Shown: positions 36,012 to 45,604 of the stretch, piece after piece
How positions within the stretch are numbered: the stretch's first letter is position 1
How the letters are laid out: the number at the start of each line of letters is the position of its first letter
Source: Lysobacter dokdonensis DS-58
Lineage (GTDB): Bacteria; Pseudomonadota; Gammaproteobacteria; Xanthomonadales; Xanthomonadaceae
Assembly (NCBI RefSeq): GCF_000770795.1
Contig: NZ_JRKJ01000019.1
Span: forward strand, 1-49,396
Direction: 5' to 3'
Length of the DNA: 49,396 bases
The notes under the pieces: model-generated
Database searches by the model: none
What the model was told of the DNA's origin: nothing
Seen by the model: only the letters and a program-made list of their open reading frames with translations
Translations under genes and position numbers: made by a program

Positions 36012-37457
36012 TCACAATTGGAGGAACATCCCCCCGTCGGTGAAATTGACGCGTTGATCGGGTGCCTGAGTCGACGGCGACAGCCAGAAGTGGAGTACCC
36101 AGTTGCCGTTCATGGATTCGCTGGAGAGATCGACCTCGCCATAGTTCTCCTTGAACCCGGGTCCATCTCTGAAAGTGCCCGTCGCCAATACGACATACAC
36201 AGTGCCGTCGGGGGCGGTCAGTTCAGCGTACGCATCGGCCATGAAATTCGTCTGTGGATTGTAGGACACGCCTACAAACGAGCGAACCTGTCCGTTGCCT
36301 GGTCGTCCCGAAACCATGAAGTTCCTTTGACACCTCAGGCCGGAGAAGGCGGGTTTTACTTGGAACGAGCACACACCGCCCTGCGAATTTGCATGCCGCT
36401 GCCCCTGCCCCACCGGCAGCGGCGTTCTCGCAATCGCAGTGGCCCCTTCGACACCACTGACAGTACGAGGGGTCACTTCGAAAGCCAGGAACTTTCCAGA
36501 AAGCGCTTCGGTTAACGCCAGGGTTGTCCCTGTGGCGCCCTCGATAGGCGTTTGGTTGACCAGTCCGGCCGCGTCGTCCGAGCGCAACCACCGGTACGAA
36601 TGCACACCCTCGGGGTCATCCACCGGCCCGGAATAGTTCACGTGACCGATCACCGTCGCGCCGACGGTCAGATCGCCTGTGATGGCAGGTTGCGCAGCCG
36701 GTGGCGTCGCCATGACGACCTTCGCCGATGTGACAGCGAAGGACTCGACGCCCGTGGTTGGCGCCACCGTGCTCACCGGCACGATGCCGAACACCAGATA
36801 TTTGTCCAGGTCAGCATCGGCCAGCTTGTACGTGGCGTTCGTCGCACCATCGATCGGCGTGCGCGGCTCCCCGGCGGCAGTGTCGGCGCGATACCAGCGG
36901 TACACGTGCGCGCCTGGCGGGTCGTTTTCGGCATCCGCGTAGCCCGGGTTGCCGGTCAACTGGACGCCCACCTTCGGCGCGCCGGTGATCGTCGGGGTCG
37001 CGGTCGGTTCGGTATTGGCCGTCACCGCAACGTCCGTGCTGCCCGTTCCGCTGGCAGGGTCGGTGATTGCGGAGTCGGTCGTCGCAATCGCTTCGACCGA
37101 AAGCGTTTCGGAGAGGTCGGCTTGGACCACGGTGTAGGTATTGGTGTTCGCGATTTCGACGCCACCGCGAAGCCATCGGTAACTGGTCGCGGTGATCGTG
37201 TCGTCATCCGGGTCGGTCGCCGTCGCGGTCGCGCGCAGCGCGTTGCCGACGAGGGCGTCTTCGCCAGGCCGCGTCAGGTTCTCGACGGCCACCGTGACCA
37301 CCGGCGCGCGGCCGATGACCGTTGCGGTGATCGCTTCCACCTGCGTGGCCAGCAGCGCGGGCACCGATTGCGCGGAGGCGACCGAGAGCAGCGTGACGAT
37401 GAGGCAGGCCGCGAGCAGCGTGCGAAGCAGTTGGGACTGACGTGGCGAGGCGGTCAT
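36012..37457 (-). CDS. Secreted multi-Ig-like exoprotein of the barrel-linked cluster (ZirU/SinI-like)
   Basis: 481 residues from the ATG at 37457, with a Sec signal cut near ASA-QSV. After a 'TATVIGRAPVV' motif shared with the next gene come three Ig-like repeats centred on 'SYRWLRGGVEIANTNTYTV', 'VYRWYRADTAAGEPRTPIDGAT' and 'SYRWLRSDDAAGLVNQTPIEGAT'. A distinct C-terminal domain of about 110 residues contains two Cys and 'NGNWVLHFWL', faintly like a proprotein-convertase P domain. There is no membrane anchor or barrel. Most likely it is exported across the outer membrane together with the neighbouring inverse autotransporter. ZirS/ZirU/SinI resemblance rests on context and domain style. Confidence 0.78.
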   Translation of the reverse strand: MTASPRQSQLLRTLLAACLIVTLLSVASAQSVPALLATQVEAITATVIGRAPVVTVAVENLTRPGEDALVGNALRATATATDPDDDTITATSYRWLRGGVEIANTNTYTVVQADLSETLSVEAIATTDSAITDPASGTGSTDVAVTANTEPTATPTITGAPKVGVQLTGNPGYADAENDPPGAHVYRWYRADTAAGEPRTPIDGATNATYKLADADLDKYLVFGIVPVSTVAPTTGVESFAVTSAKVVMATPPAAQPAITGDLTVGATVIGHVNYSGPVDDPEGVHSYRWLRSDDAAGLVNQTPIEGATGTTLALTEALSGKFLAFEVTPRTVSGVEGATAIARTPLPVGQGQRHANSQGGVCSFQVKPAFSGLRCQRNFMVSGRPGNGQVRSFVGVSYNPQTNFMADAYAELTAPDGTVYVVLATGTFRDGPGFKENYGEVDLSSESMNGNWVLHFWLSPSTQAPDQRVNFTDGGMFLQL

Positions 37458-37527
37458 GCGAGGAACCTTTTTTCGAAGTGTGTGCGCGCTGTTTGCGTAC
37501 CGCGATTGCACCTTCGTGCAAATTGCG

Positions 37528-37553
37528 TGCGGGCCCGCACGTGCGGGCCCGCA
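37528..37553. repeat. 26-bp perfect palindrome between the two exoprotein genes
   Basis: TGCGGGCCCGCAC is followed directly by its exact reverse complement. Each half itself contains the palindrome GCGGGCCCGC. It lies 17 bases past the stop of the upstream exoprotein and about 70 bases before the next start. No T run follows, so it may be an RNA-processing or attenuating hairpin, or a protein-binding site, rather than a simple terminator. Confidence 0.75.
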
Positions 37554-37569
37554 TTCCTACATTTACTGA

Positions 37570-38313
37570 TTACGGCTGGCTGCCGACGACCTTGATCTTC
37601 TTCTTCTGGGTGTCCTTGGTCGGCGTGTACGTCGACGCCGTTGCGCCGGCGATGTTCGTGTACGTGCCGGACCCCACGGCCGTCTCGATCTGCCACTGGT
37701 ACGTGATGTTGGCGATACACGTTTGGGCACAGGTGGGGACCGCCGTGAGCGTGGTGCCCACGACCGGATTGCCGGTCGGCGTGACCGCGATGGACAGCAG
37801 CGCACTCGGCGCAGCCGGCTTGATCTCGCCGTTGTCGCCCGGGTCGGTCGTGCCGCCGCCGCTGCCGTCGGCGCCGATGTCGCTGGCGAGCGTCAGCACG
37901 CCCTGGTGGGGATCGGTGATCGCCGAATCCGTGAACGGCACCAGCTTGTAGGTGATGGTCTTGCCCAAATCCGCGGCGGCCACGGTGTACGTCAGGCTCG
38001 GCGTGCCGACGTTGACGCCATCGACAGTCCACTGGACGGTGGCGTCGGTGGCGGTCTGATCGATGTCGTCGTTGTCGGCGTCGGTCACGTCGAAGTCGGC
38101 GGTCAGCACGTCGCCGACGAGCACCTGGCCCCCCGCGCCCGACGGTGTCACGTCGATGATGGCCCTCGAGACGACCGGCGCGCGGCCCTTGACGGTCGCG
38201 GTTTCCGGCGAAGACACGACGGTCTGCGCGTAGGCAAGACCCGACAACGCCAGGCCGAGGAAAGTCGCCAGGAGCGACCTGCGCAGCGTGTTGTTGGATT
38301 TGTAGCGTTGCAT
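37570..38313 (-). CDS. Small secreted Ig-like exoprotein of the barrel-linked cluster (ZirU/SinI-like)
   Basis: 247 residues from the ATG at 38313 (GGAG 10 bases upstream), with a signal peptide cut near AYA-QTV. The first half has 'TATVKGRAPVVSRAI' and an Ig-like module ending 'DSAITDP', both echoed in the larger exoprotein. The second half is an Ig-like domain with a CAQTC cysteine pair and 'YQWQIETAVGSGTYTNIAG'. It ends '...KKKIKVVGSQP', closely matching the C-terminus of the barrel protein (26 of 43 residues identical). A Gly/Asp-rich linker joins the halves. This domain sharing argues that it associates with the barrel protein's passenger. Confidence 0.82.
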   Translation of the reverse strand: MQRYKSNNTLRRSLLATFLGLALSGLAYAQTVVSSPETATVKGRAPVVSRAIIDVTPSGAGGQVLVGDVLTADFDVTDADNDDIDQTATDATVQWTVDGVNVGTPSLTYTVAAADLGKTITYKLVPFTDSAITDPHQGVLTLASDIGADGSGGGTTDPGDNGEIKPAAPSALLSIAVTPTGNPVVGTTLTAVPTCAQTCIANITYQWQIETAVGSGTYTNIAGATASTYTPTKDTQKKKIKVVGSQP

Positions 38314-38386
38314 CTGGGGGATCTCCGGTTGATTTTGCGGGCGTTGCACTAGGAGCCGCGGTCGGCGATGCGACCGCAGGAAGGCA

Positions 38387-40234
38387 TCAGGGCTGGGTCA
38401 CGAACACGCGGATGCGACGCTTCTGGTCGCCGCCTTGCACGGTGTACGTCGTGGCAGTGGCACCGGCGATGTCGACGTAGGCGCCCGAACCGATCGCGCT
38501 TTCGATCTGCCACTGGTACTGCAGCGTGGGAGGGCACGTGCCGCTGCCGTTGCACGTCACCACCGCGTTGAGCACCGAGCCCACCAACGGCGGATCGTTC
38601 AGCGCAGCGCCGTTGAACTGCACCTGCACGCTCACCGGCGTGCTGCCGCCGTTGGGGTCGTTGGGATCCAGCGGGTCCGTGCCGTTGTCGATTTCGGTCT
38701 TGTCGTCCAGCCCGTCGCCATCGGTGTCGGGGTTGTTCGGGTCGGTGCCGTGCGTCTCTTCTTCGTCGTTGGTGAGGCCGTCGCCGTCGGGGTCGATATC
38801 GATGACGTCGATGATGAAGCGCTTGTGCGCGGCCCGGCCGCGCGTGTCGGTGACCGTGACGACGACTTCGAACCGGTTGTCCTCCACCAGCTGTGCGGAG
38901 GTGAACTGGGTGGCATCCAGGCGCAGCTCGTTGCCGACCAGCGTGAACAGGCCCGCGTCCGCGCCGGCGATGGTGAAGGAATACGGATCGCGCGCGCCTT
39001 CGACCACCAAGGCGTAGGTGTAGACGGCATCCGAATTGATGGTCGCGTTGACGACGATCGGGCCGGCCAACGTGAGCGCCACGACCTTCTCGCGCACTTC
39101 GGTGACGATGCGGTTTTCGCGCTCGACGAAGTCGGTGGCGCGCTGGCGGATGTCGTTGCGCTGCGCGACGTTCTTGCGCGCGGTCTGCTCCGACAGTGGC
39201 ACGCCGAGCTGGTACCTGAAGTTCAACATCACCTTGGTGTCGCTGGTGCCGGTGCCCATCGCCTTGTCGTGTTCGACGGCAATGCCGAACAGCGGCACGG
39301 GCGAATAACCCAGGCGCGTGGTGAACACGAACGGATTGCTGAAAAGCTGGCCGCTGCCGAACACGTCGACCTGGTCGCCGTGCCAGCGCGTGCCCTTCAG
39401 CGTGAGGTCCAGGCCCGGCGCCTTCGACGGGCTCCACGCCACGCCGAGGTCGTAACCGCTTGCGGCGCGTTCTTCGAAGTCGGGTTTCTTCTTGAGCGTC
39501 TGCCACTCATCCGAGGCCGGGGTGTAGGCATTGGCGAACACGCGCGTGGATTTGGTCGCGACCTCGGCGCCGACGCCGATGCGGTGCGCGCTGTTGTCGA
39601 AGTCGTGGTCGTAGAAGATGTTGGCGCCGATCAGCCACGCGTCTTCGGGCGCGATCCAGCGGTACACCAGGCCGGCATTCGCCGTGGCGCGGTCGTCTTC
39701 ATCGTGCGCCCCCAGCTGCGCGAGCAGGTAATGGCGCTTGCCTTCCCCGCCGATGATCTGGCCGATGGTGCGAATGTTGAAATCGATGTCCTGCGTGTCG
39801 AGCGTGATCCCGCCTTCGAGGCGCTGCAGGAACGGGTTGGAGGACTGCTGCAATGCGCCGATGCCGGTGGACAACGCGGCATTGGCCGCATCGTTCCTGA
39901 ATTGGTCGCCCGCGCCGGTACTGGTGGTGCTGGTGTTGTTTTGCGCCGTCTTCGCGGCGGCTTGCGCGGCGCCCAGGAGCTTGCCGGCCATCGCGTCGGT
40001 GGCGGCCTTGGCGTGGTTCGGGCCCTGCGCCGCGCCACCGATGTCGGGCAGCTTGTCCTGCGCCTTCTTCGTGTTGTCGCGTGCGTTGCCTTCGACCGAC
40101 GCCGCGTTGGCGGCCGGAACGACGGGCTTCTTTTTCTTGTCTTCTTCCGCGAACGCGGCAGGCGCGCCAACGAAGAATCCGAGTGTCATGGCGATCGCTT
40201 TCGCCAACAAATTTGTGCGGTGCTGCGTGGTCAT
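38387..40234 (-). CDS. Inverse autotransporter (intimin/invasin-type) beta-barrel protein with Ca-binding repeats
   Basis: 615 residues from the ATG at 40234. Order: signal peptide (cut near residue 29); Lys- and Ala-rich periplasmic region (30-130); inverse-autotransporter barrel (about 135-345, with 'AWLIGANIFYDHDFDNSAHRIGVGAE' and 'VMLNFRYQLGVPL'); the pore-filling linker helix 'RATDFVERENRIVTEVREK' (365-383), the family hallmark; a cadherin-like domain (395-480); thrombospondin type-3 Ca repeats (480-525, 'DPDGDGLTNDEE', 'DTDGDGLDDKTE'); and a C-terminal Ig-like domain (535-615) with CNGSGTC. No LysM domain or passenger lectin is present. The two exoproteins follow on the same strand. Confidence 0.92.
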   Translation of the reverse strand: MTTQHRTNLLAKAIAMTLGFFVGAPAAFAEEDKKKKPVVPAANAASVEGNARDNTKKAQDKLPDIGGAAQGPNHAKAATDAMAGKLLGAAQAAAKTAQNNTSTTSTGAGDQFRNDAANAALSTGIGALQQSSNPFLQRLEGGITLDTQDIDFNIRTIGQIIGGEGKRHYLLAQLGAHDEDDRATANAGLVYRWIAPEDAWLIGANIFYDHDFDNSAHRIGVGAEVATKSTRVFANAYTPASDEWQTLKKKPDFEERAASGYDLGVAWSPSKAPGLDLTLKGTRWHGDQVDVFGSGQLFSNPFVFTTRLGYSPVPLFGIAVEHDKAMGTGTSDTKVMLNFRYQLGVPLSEQTARKNVAQRNDIRQRATDFVERENRIVTEVREKVVALTLAGPIVVNATINSDAVYTYALVVEGARDPYSFTIAGADAGLFTLVGNELRLDATQFTSAQLVEDNRFEVVVTVTDTRGRAAHKRFIIDVIDIDPDGDGLTNDEEETHGTDPNNPDTDGDGLDDKTEIDNGTDPLDPNDPNGGSTPVSVQVQFNGAALNDPPLVGSVLNAVVTCNGSGTCPPTLQYQWQIESAIGSGAYVDIAGATATTYTVQGGDQKRRIRVFVTQP

Positions 40235-40372
40235 GGAGGCGTCCCCTACGACGTTCCACAAAGAGGGGCGCATTGTTCCGGCGACGTTCCCGGCCCGGCA
40301 GTGGCCGTTTTCCGCTCGAGGGGGAAGAAATGACTGCTAGAGGTGTGCGAATTCATGTCGGCAAGGGAAACG

Positions 40373-40395
40373 CATAACGCCACACAGGCGCTATG
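40373..40395. promoter_or_regulatory. Operator-like inverted repeat upstream of the barrel gene
   Basis: CATAACGCC, a 5-base spacer (ACACA) and GGCGCTATG form a 9-bp dyad with one G-T pair, 139 bases before the barrel gene ATG. Its length and spacing suit a dimeric repressor or activator, but an RNA hairpin is equally possible. Confidence 0.35.
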
Positions 40396-40488
40396 GACAC
40401 TTCGGGCAACGAAATGCCGCACTGGACTTTTCAGGACGCGTTCCGTCCGCGCGGCCGAACGCCCACGCGACGGGCTTGATCGCCCAAT

Positions 40489-40519
40489 AAAAAAGGCCCG
40501 CGAATGCGGGCCTTTTTTT
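40489..40519. terminator. Bidirectional intrinsic terminator after transketolase
   Basis: A run of A, stem GGCCCGC, loop GAAT, stem GCGGGCC and seven T. The A/T runs on both sides let it terminate from either strand. It lies 22 bases beyond the tkt stop on the minus strand. Confidence 0.9.
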
Positions 40520-40541
40520 AATTCGACGCGTGGGCTGGGAC

Positions 40542-42533
40542 TTACGCGAGCGCCTTGGCGACCTGCACCACGTTTTCGACCGTGAATCCGAAGTGCGGGA
40601 ACAACTTCTCCGCCGGCGCGCTCGCGCCGAAGCGGTCGATGCCGATCACCGCGCCGTCGAGGCCGACGTACTTGCGCCAGAAGTCGGACACGCCGGCTTC
40701 GATCGCCACCCGGCGGCGGCACGCGTTGGGCAGGACGGATTCGCGATAGCTCGCGTCCTGGCGGTCGAACACGTCCGTGCTCGGCATCGACACCACGCGC
40801 ACGCCCTCGCCCAGCTGCGCGGCGGCCTGCATCGCGAGGTCCACTTCCGATCCGGTGGCGATGAGGATCAGCTGCGGCGCGCCGACGCTGTCGCGCAGGA
40901 TGTAACCACCGCGGCGGATGTCGGCGACCTGCTGCGCGGTGCGCGGCTGATGCGCGAGGTTCTGGCGCGTGAACACCAGGCACGACGGACCGTCGTGTTG
41001 TTCGATTGCCGCACGCCAGGCCACCGCGGATTCGACGGCGTCGCACGGGCGCCACACGTCGTTGCCGGGGATGTAGCGCAGAGAGGCGACGTGCTCGATC
41101 GGCTGGTGCGTCGGGCCGTCTTCGCCCAGGCCGATCGAATCGTGCGTGTACACGTGGATCGCGTGCGCGCCCATCAGCGCGCTCATGCGCACGGCGTTGC
41201 GCGCGTAGTCGCTGAAGACCAGGAACGTCGCGTCGTACGGGATGAAGCACTCGTGCAGGCCGAGGCCGTTGCTGATCGCGGTCATCGCGAATTCGCGCAC
41301 GCCGAAGTAGATGTAATTCGCGTTGGCATCGTCGGAGGTGACCGACTTGCTGCCCTTCCACAACGTCAGGTTGGAATGCGCCAGGTCCGCCGAACCGCCG
41401 ATCAGTTCCGGCAGCAGCGGGCCGTAGGCTTCCAGCGCCATCTGCGAGGCCTTGCGCGAGGCCACGACGGGGCCGTCGGCCTGCAGCTTCGCGATGTATG
41501 CATCGGCGGCGGCGGCCCAGTTTTTCGGCAGTTCGTTGCGCGCGCGGCGCACGAGCTCGTCGGCGAGTTGCGGATGCTGCGCTGCGTACTTGTCGAACAG
41601 CGTGTTCCACTGGTCTTCGCGCACCAGGCCTGCGTTGCCGGCGCGCCAGCCGTCGCGGATCTCCTGCGGAATGTCGAAGGCGTCGTGCGGCCAGTTCAGC
41701 GCGTTGCGCGTGGCGACGATTTCGTCCTTGCCCAGCGGCGCGCCGTGCGAGGACTCCTTGCCCGCCTTGCCCGGCGAACCGAAGCCGATGGTCGTGCGCG
41801 CGCAGATCAGCGTGGGCTTGTCGCTCGAGGCGAGGGCCGCGTCGACCGCGCGCTTGATCGAATCGGCGTCATGCCCGTCGACGCCACGGATCACGTTCCA
41901 GCCGTAGGCCTCGAAGCGCTTGCCCGTGTCGTCGGTGAACCAGCCCTGCGTGTCGCCGTCGATGGAGATGTGGTTGTCGTCCCAGATGGCGATCAGCTTG
42001 TTGAGGCCCCACGTGCCGGCCAGCGATGCGGCTTCGTGCGAGATGCCTTCCATCAGGCAACCGTCGCCCATGAACACCCAGGTGTGGTGATCGACGACTT
42101 CGAACTCGGGGCGGTTGAAGCGCTGCGCGAGCAGCTTTTCGGCGAGCGCCATGCCGACGGCGTTGGCGAAGCCCTGGCCGAGCGGACCGGTGGTGGTTTC
42201 CACGCCCGGCGTCATGAAGTTTTCCGGATGGCCCGGCGTCTTCGATTCGAGCTGGCGGAAATTCTTCAGGTCGTCGATCGACAGGTCGTAACCCGACAGG
42301 TGCAGCAGCGCGTACTGGAGCATCGAGCCGTGGCCGTTCGACAACACGAAGCGGTCGCGGTTGAACCACGACGGGTTGTTCGGGTTGTGGCGGTAGTAGT
42401 CGTTCCAGACGACTTCGGCAATGTCCGCCATGCCCATCGGCATGCCCGGATGGCCGGACTTCGCGGCCTCGACCGCATCGATGGCGAGGAATCGGATGGC
42501 GTTGGCGAGGTCGCGGCGGCTGGGCGTCGGCAT
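40542..42533 (-). CDS. tkt: Transketolase
   Basis: 663-residue thiamine-diphosphate enzyme of the non-oxidative pentose phosphate pathway. Motifs: '[28 protein letters not shown]', '[24 protein letters not shown]', '[20 protein letters not shown]', the TPP/Mg site '[21 protein letters not shown] ... [13 protein letters not shown]', catalytic Glu in '[15 protein letters not shown]', and the phosphate-binding '[20 protein letters not shown]'. Length and motif set are standard. The start at 42533 gives the usual '[14 protein letters not shown]' N-terminus. It is the first of the co-directional tkt-gap-pgk-pyk-fba genes, here separated from gap by the surface cluster and the mod genes. Confidence 0.97.
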   Translation of the reverse strand: MPTPSRRDLANAIRFLAIDAVEAAKSGHPGMPMGMADIAEVVWNDYYRHNPNNPSWFNRDRFVLSNGHGSMLQYALLHLSGYDLSIDDLKNFRQLESKTPGHPENFMTPGVETTTGPLGQGFANAVGMALAEKLLAQRFNRPEFEVVDHHTWVFMGDGCLMEGISHEAASLAGTWGLNKLIAIWDDNHISIDGDTQGWFTDDTGKRFEAYGWNVIRGVDGHDADSIKRAVDAALASSDKPTLICARTTIGFGSPGKAGKESSHGAPLGKDEIVATRNALNWPHDAFDIPQEIRDGWRAGNAGLVREDQWNTLFDKYAAQHPQLADELVRRARNELPKNWAAAADAYIAKLQADGPVVASRKASQMALEAYGPLLPELIGGSADLAHSNLTLWKGSKSVTSDDANANYIYFGVREFAMTAISNGLGLHECFIPYDATFLVFSDYARNAVRMSALMGAHAIHVYTHDSIGLGEDGPTHQPIEHVASLRYIPGNDVWRPCDAVESAVAWRAAIEQHDGPSCLVFTRQNLAHQPRTAQQVADIRRGGYILRDSVGAPQLILIATGSEVDLAMQAAAQLGEGVRVVSMPSTDVFDRQDASYRESVLPNACRRRVAIEAGVSDFWRKYVGLDGAVIGIDRFGASAPAEKLFPHFGFTVENVVQVAKALA

Positions 42534-42583
42534 GTCGGGGGGCGTGGGCAGGCGGGCGGACCCGGATTGTCCCATGCCGGGGG

Positions 42584-43894
42584 CTACGGCGTGGCGGCCG
42601 TATCCCCTGCGCCGAGCTCGGGCTCGCCTGCCGCCACCAGTGTCGCGAGCGTGAGGTCGCCGGTGACGTTGAGGGTGGTGCGGCACATGTCGAGGAAGTG
42701 GTTGACGCCCAGGATCATGCCGATGCCGACCGGGTCGACGCCCACCATCGCGCAGATCAGGGCCACCACCGGAAGCGAGCCCGAGGGCACGCCGGCCGTG
42801 CCGATGCCGCCCAGGATGCAGACCAGCATCACCATCGCCTGCTGGCCCAGGCTCAGGTCCACGCCGAAGAACTGCGCGAGGAACAGCACGGTCACGCCTT
42901 CGAACAAGGCCGTGCCGTTCTGGTTGGCGGTGGCGCCGACGGTGAGCACGAAGCGCGCGATGCGGCGCGGCAGCCCGAGTTCTTCCTCGGCCACGCGCAA
43001 CGCGGTGGGCAGCGTTGCGTTGCTGGAGGCCGTCGAGAAGGCCATCACCATCGCTTCCTGCGCGCCCTTGAAGAACTTCACGGGCGACTTGCCGGCGAGC
43101 TTCAGCGCGACCGAATAGCTGACGAACTGGTGCAGCGCGAGCGCGAGCACCACGACGCCGACATACGCCCCCAGGCGGATGAGCAGGTCGAAGCCGAACA
43201 GCGAAGCCAGGTTGAACATGAAGCAGAACACCGCGATCGGCGCCAGGCGGATGACGAGCCCGATCAGCGTCATCGAGATTTCGAGCAGGCCCTCGATCCC
43301 GCGCTTGAGCACCTGCGTCTGCGGCGTGTCGGTCAGCACCAGGCCGATGCCGAACATCACCGCGAAGAACATCAGCGAGAGGATCGTGCCGTTGCTCGAG
43401 GCCGCCGCGATGACGTTGTCGGGCACGATGGACACGAGCATGTCGATACCGCGCGGTTGTTCGCCGACGCTGGCGACGATTTCCTTCGCGCGGTCCGCGT
43501 TGTCGGCCAGCAACTGCTGCGCGAGCGCAGGATCGACGCCCGCGCCCGGCTGCAGCCAGTTCACGAGCACCAGCCCGATTAGCACCGCGACCGCCGACAA
43601 CAACACGGTGTAGAACAACGTCTTCCACCCGATGCGGCCGAGCGCGCGCACGTCGCCCATCTCCGCGATGCCGACCACCAGCGCCGAGAACAGCAGGGGG
43701 ACGATCAGCATGAAGATCAGGCTGAGGAAGATCTTCGAGAACGGCGTGGTGACGTAGGTCGTGAAGGCTTGCACCCACGCGGCCTCGTGCACCCCGGTGG
43801 CGTGCACCGCCAGGCCCGCGAGGATGCCCGCGATGAACCCGATGGCGATCTTCGTGTGCAGCGGGAGGCGCTTGCGCGCGGTGGGCGTGGCCAT
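42584..43894 (-). CDS. Dicarboxylate/amino acid:cation symporter (DAACS family)
   Basis: 436-residue inner-membrane carrier with eight helices and two re-entrant hairpins. HP1 serine motif is '[26 protein letters not shown]'. The TM7 motif is '[16 protein letters not shown]', where the classical NMDGT reads NQNGT, a variant found in part of the family. HP2 is '[14 protein letters not shown]' and TM8 '[21 protein letters not shown]' supplies the substrate Asp and Arg. Candidate substrates are glutamate, aspartate or C4-dicarboxylates; the sequence does not decide. The 50-bp gap to tkt suggests possible co-transcription. Confidence 0.93.
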   Translation of the reverse strand: MATPTARKRLPLHTKIAIGFIAGILAGLAVHATGVHEAAWVQAFTTYVTTPFSKIFLSLIFMLIVPLLFSALVVGIAEMGDVRALGRIGWKTLFYTVLLSAVAVLIGLVLVNWLQPGAGVDPALAQQLLADNADRAKEIVASVGEQPRGIDMLVSIVPDNVIAAASSNGTILSLMFFAVMFGIGLVLTDTPQTQVLKRGIEGLLEISMTLIGLVIRLAPIAVFCFMFNLASLFGFDLLIRLGAYVGVVVLALALHQFVSYSVALKLAGKSPVKFFKGAQEAMVMAFSTASSNATLPTALRVAEEELGLPRRIARFVLTVGATANQNGTALFEGVTVLFLAQFFGVDLSLGQQAMVMLVCILGGIGTAGVPSGSLPVVALICAMVGVDPVGIGMILGVNHFLDMCRTTLNVTGDLTLATLVAAGEPELGAGDTAATP

Positions 43895-43951
43895 GCGGAG
43901 TGTCCTGGGCCGCGGACCGCCCGCGGAGCGAGCGCGACTGTAACGCGCGGC

Positions 43952-45604
43952 TCAGGCCGGCGGATAGAGCGGCGGCAGCGGATCGTGGCCGCGCGCGGGA
44001 CGCTCGGCCGCAATCGTGCGCACGCCCCGGGCGAATGCGCGGCGCAGGCCTTCACGTGCGGCGCGCGGGTCGCCGCCGGCCCAGCGCGCGCGTTGCAGGG
44101 CGTCGAGGGCGTCGCGTTGATCGGTGTCGGCGACGCGCGTGCGGAGGGCATCGATGTCGGCGGCGGGCGGATCGACGCTCGCGCACAAGGTTTCGGCGAT
44201 GTCGCCGAGATCGCCATCGGCCAGTGCACGCCTGAGGTCGGGGCGCGGCGTCTTGCCCACCGGCGCGGGCGAATCGGCGTTCGTGGTGCGCGGCGGATGG
44301 CGCCCGAGGAACCACATCAGCGTGAACAACCACAACAGCGCGAACGCGGCCGCCGCGGCGGCCCACGGCAACACGCGGCCCTGGATGCCGGGGATCGAAA
44401 TGCGGCCATCGCCGGTGTCGTTCGTCGCGACCGGATCCGCCGGGGCATCCGGCGCGACGTTTCCGTTCGCACCCGTCCCCGGCGCCACCTGCAATTCGAT
44501 CGGCGGCAACGTGGCGGTGCGCGCGACGCCCGCGCGGACATCCCACCATTCGATGCGCGGCGGGTCGATGCGCAACGCGCCGGCGCGCGTGGGCACGATC
44601 GAGAACGTGCGCGACAACGTCGTGCGCGGGCGCCCTTCTGCAAAGGATTCGTCCGACTGCAGTGTCGCGGGGAAGACCTGCGCGGCGCCGTTCGATGCGA
44701 GGGCAAGCTCCGGCAACTGCGCGGCGACGGCGCCGTCGGCGATCGCTTCGATCTGCACGGTCGCCGATTCGCCCGCGCGCGCACCGTGCGGCAGGGCGAC
44801 GTAACGCAGGCGCAGGTCGGTCAGCGGGAGCCAGGGTTGCGGCGCGCTCGCGGGAATCGCGCGCACCTCGATCACGCGATCCGGCGCGTCGGCCGCGAGA
44901 GGACGACGCCCATCGCCCAGCAAATCATCGAAGAACCCGCCGACGCCCTGCCCGCGAAAGCGCGCGCCGGGCAACACGATGCGCCCGCTGCGTTCGCCGA
45001 TAACCAGGTAGCGGCGTTCGATCACGTTGTAACGGCGCCCGCCGGTTTCCTGCGAGAACTGCAGGTCCTGGCCGACCTTGCGCAGCGTCGCGCCTTCGGG
45101 TTGCGCCTGGTCGAGCTGGCCCGATACGAGCGGCACCGCGGTATACAGCCGCACTTTCAGTCCGACCGCCTGTTGCACCCACGGGTCGCCGTCGTCGAGT
45201 TCGGATTCGATGAAGGCCGCATCGCCCGCCTTCGCCGGCACGCGGCTCATCGGCGCGACGGTGAGCGACAACGGCGGCGTGGTCTGGTTGCCGATGCGCA
45301 CCGACGGAATCGTGATCACGCCTTCGCGGCGCGGTTGCAGCACCACCGAATATTGCGCGCTCACGGTGATGCGGCCGTTTTCAGCGCGTGCACTGCGCGC
45401 ACTGGAGTGGCCGCTGAGGATGAAGTCGCGTTCGAGCGGCGCGTAGTCGGGGCCGCCTTGCGCCGAATCGGTCGAGATGTTGAGCGTCGTGGTTTCGCCG
45501 GCCTCGATGCGATCGCGATCCAGCCACGCGCGCACCTGCGCGTGCGCCGCGGGCGCGATCAGCGCGAACAACACGAGCAAGGCGATGGCGCATCGGCGCA
45601 TCAT
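43952..45604 (-). CDS. batD: BatD-like BatD/oxygen-tolerance membrane protein
   Basis: 550 residues with a signal peptide (cut near AHA-QVRAW), several Ig-like beta domains ('[14 protein letters not shown]', '[18 protein letters not shown]') and one membrane helix near 410-430 followed by a cytoplasmic tail. BatD proteins were named for aerotolerance in Bacteroides and usually associate with BatA and BatB in the inner membrane; the activity is unknown. Its start sequence ATGATGA overlaps the upstream BatB/C stop codon, so it is translationally coupled. It is the last gene of the MoxR-DUF58-Bat type operon. Confidence 0.88.
   Translation of the reverse strand: MMRRCAIALLVLFALIAPAAHAQVRAWLDRDRIEAGETTTLNISTDSAQGGPDYAPLERDFILSGHSSARSARAENGRITVSAQYSVVLQPRREGVITIPSVRIGNQTTPPLSLTVAPMSRVPAKAGDAAFIESELDDGDPWVQQAVGLKVRLYTAVPLVSGQLDQAQPEGATLRKVGQDLQFSQETGGRRYNVIERRYLVIGERSGRIVLPGARFRGQGVGGFFDDLLGDGRRPLAADAPDRVIEVRAIPASAPQPWLPLTDLRLRYVALPHGARAGESATVQIEAIADGAVAAQLPELALASNGAAQVFPATLQSDESFAEGRPRTTLSRTFSIVPTRAGALRIDPPRIEWWDVRAGVARTATLPPIELQVAPGTGANGNVAPDAPADPVATNDTGDGRISIPGIQGRVLPWAAAAAAFALLWLFTLMWFLGRHPPRTTNADSPAPVGKTPRPDLRRALADGDLGDIAETLCASVDPPAADIDALRTRVADTDQRDALDALQRARWAGGDPRAAREGLRRAFARGVRTIAAERPARGHDPLPPLYPPA

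Larger units (their letters stand above)
40235..40541. other. Intergenic region between transketolase and the barrel gene
   Basis: 307 bp without a supportable gene. It is less GC-rich than its surroundings. It holds the tkt terminator at 40489-40519 and a short inverted repeat at 40373-40395, and must contain the promoter of the secretion cluster. I see no riboswitch consensus, tRNA or known small RNA. Confidence 0.7.

Noticed and set aside
36012-40234. Prophage or integron origin of the surface cluster
   Set aside because: No integrase, phage gene, IS end, att repeat or tRNA was seen at either side.
40235-40541. Possible cyclic-di-GMP riboswitch before the barrel gene
   Set aside because: The region has short stems but none of the conserved GEMM sequence blocks that I could recognise.
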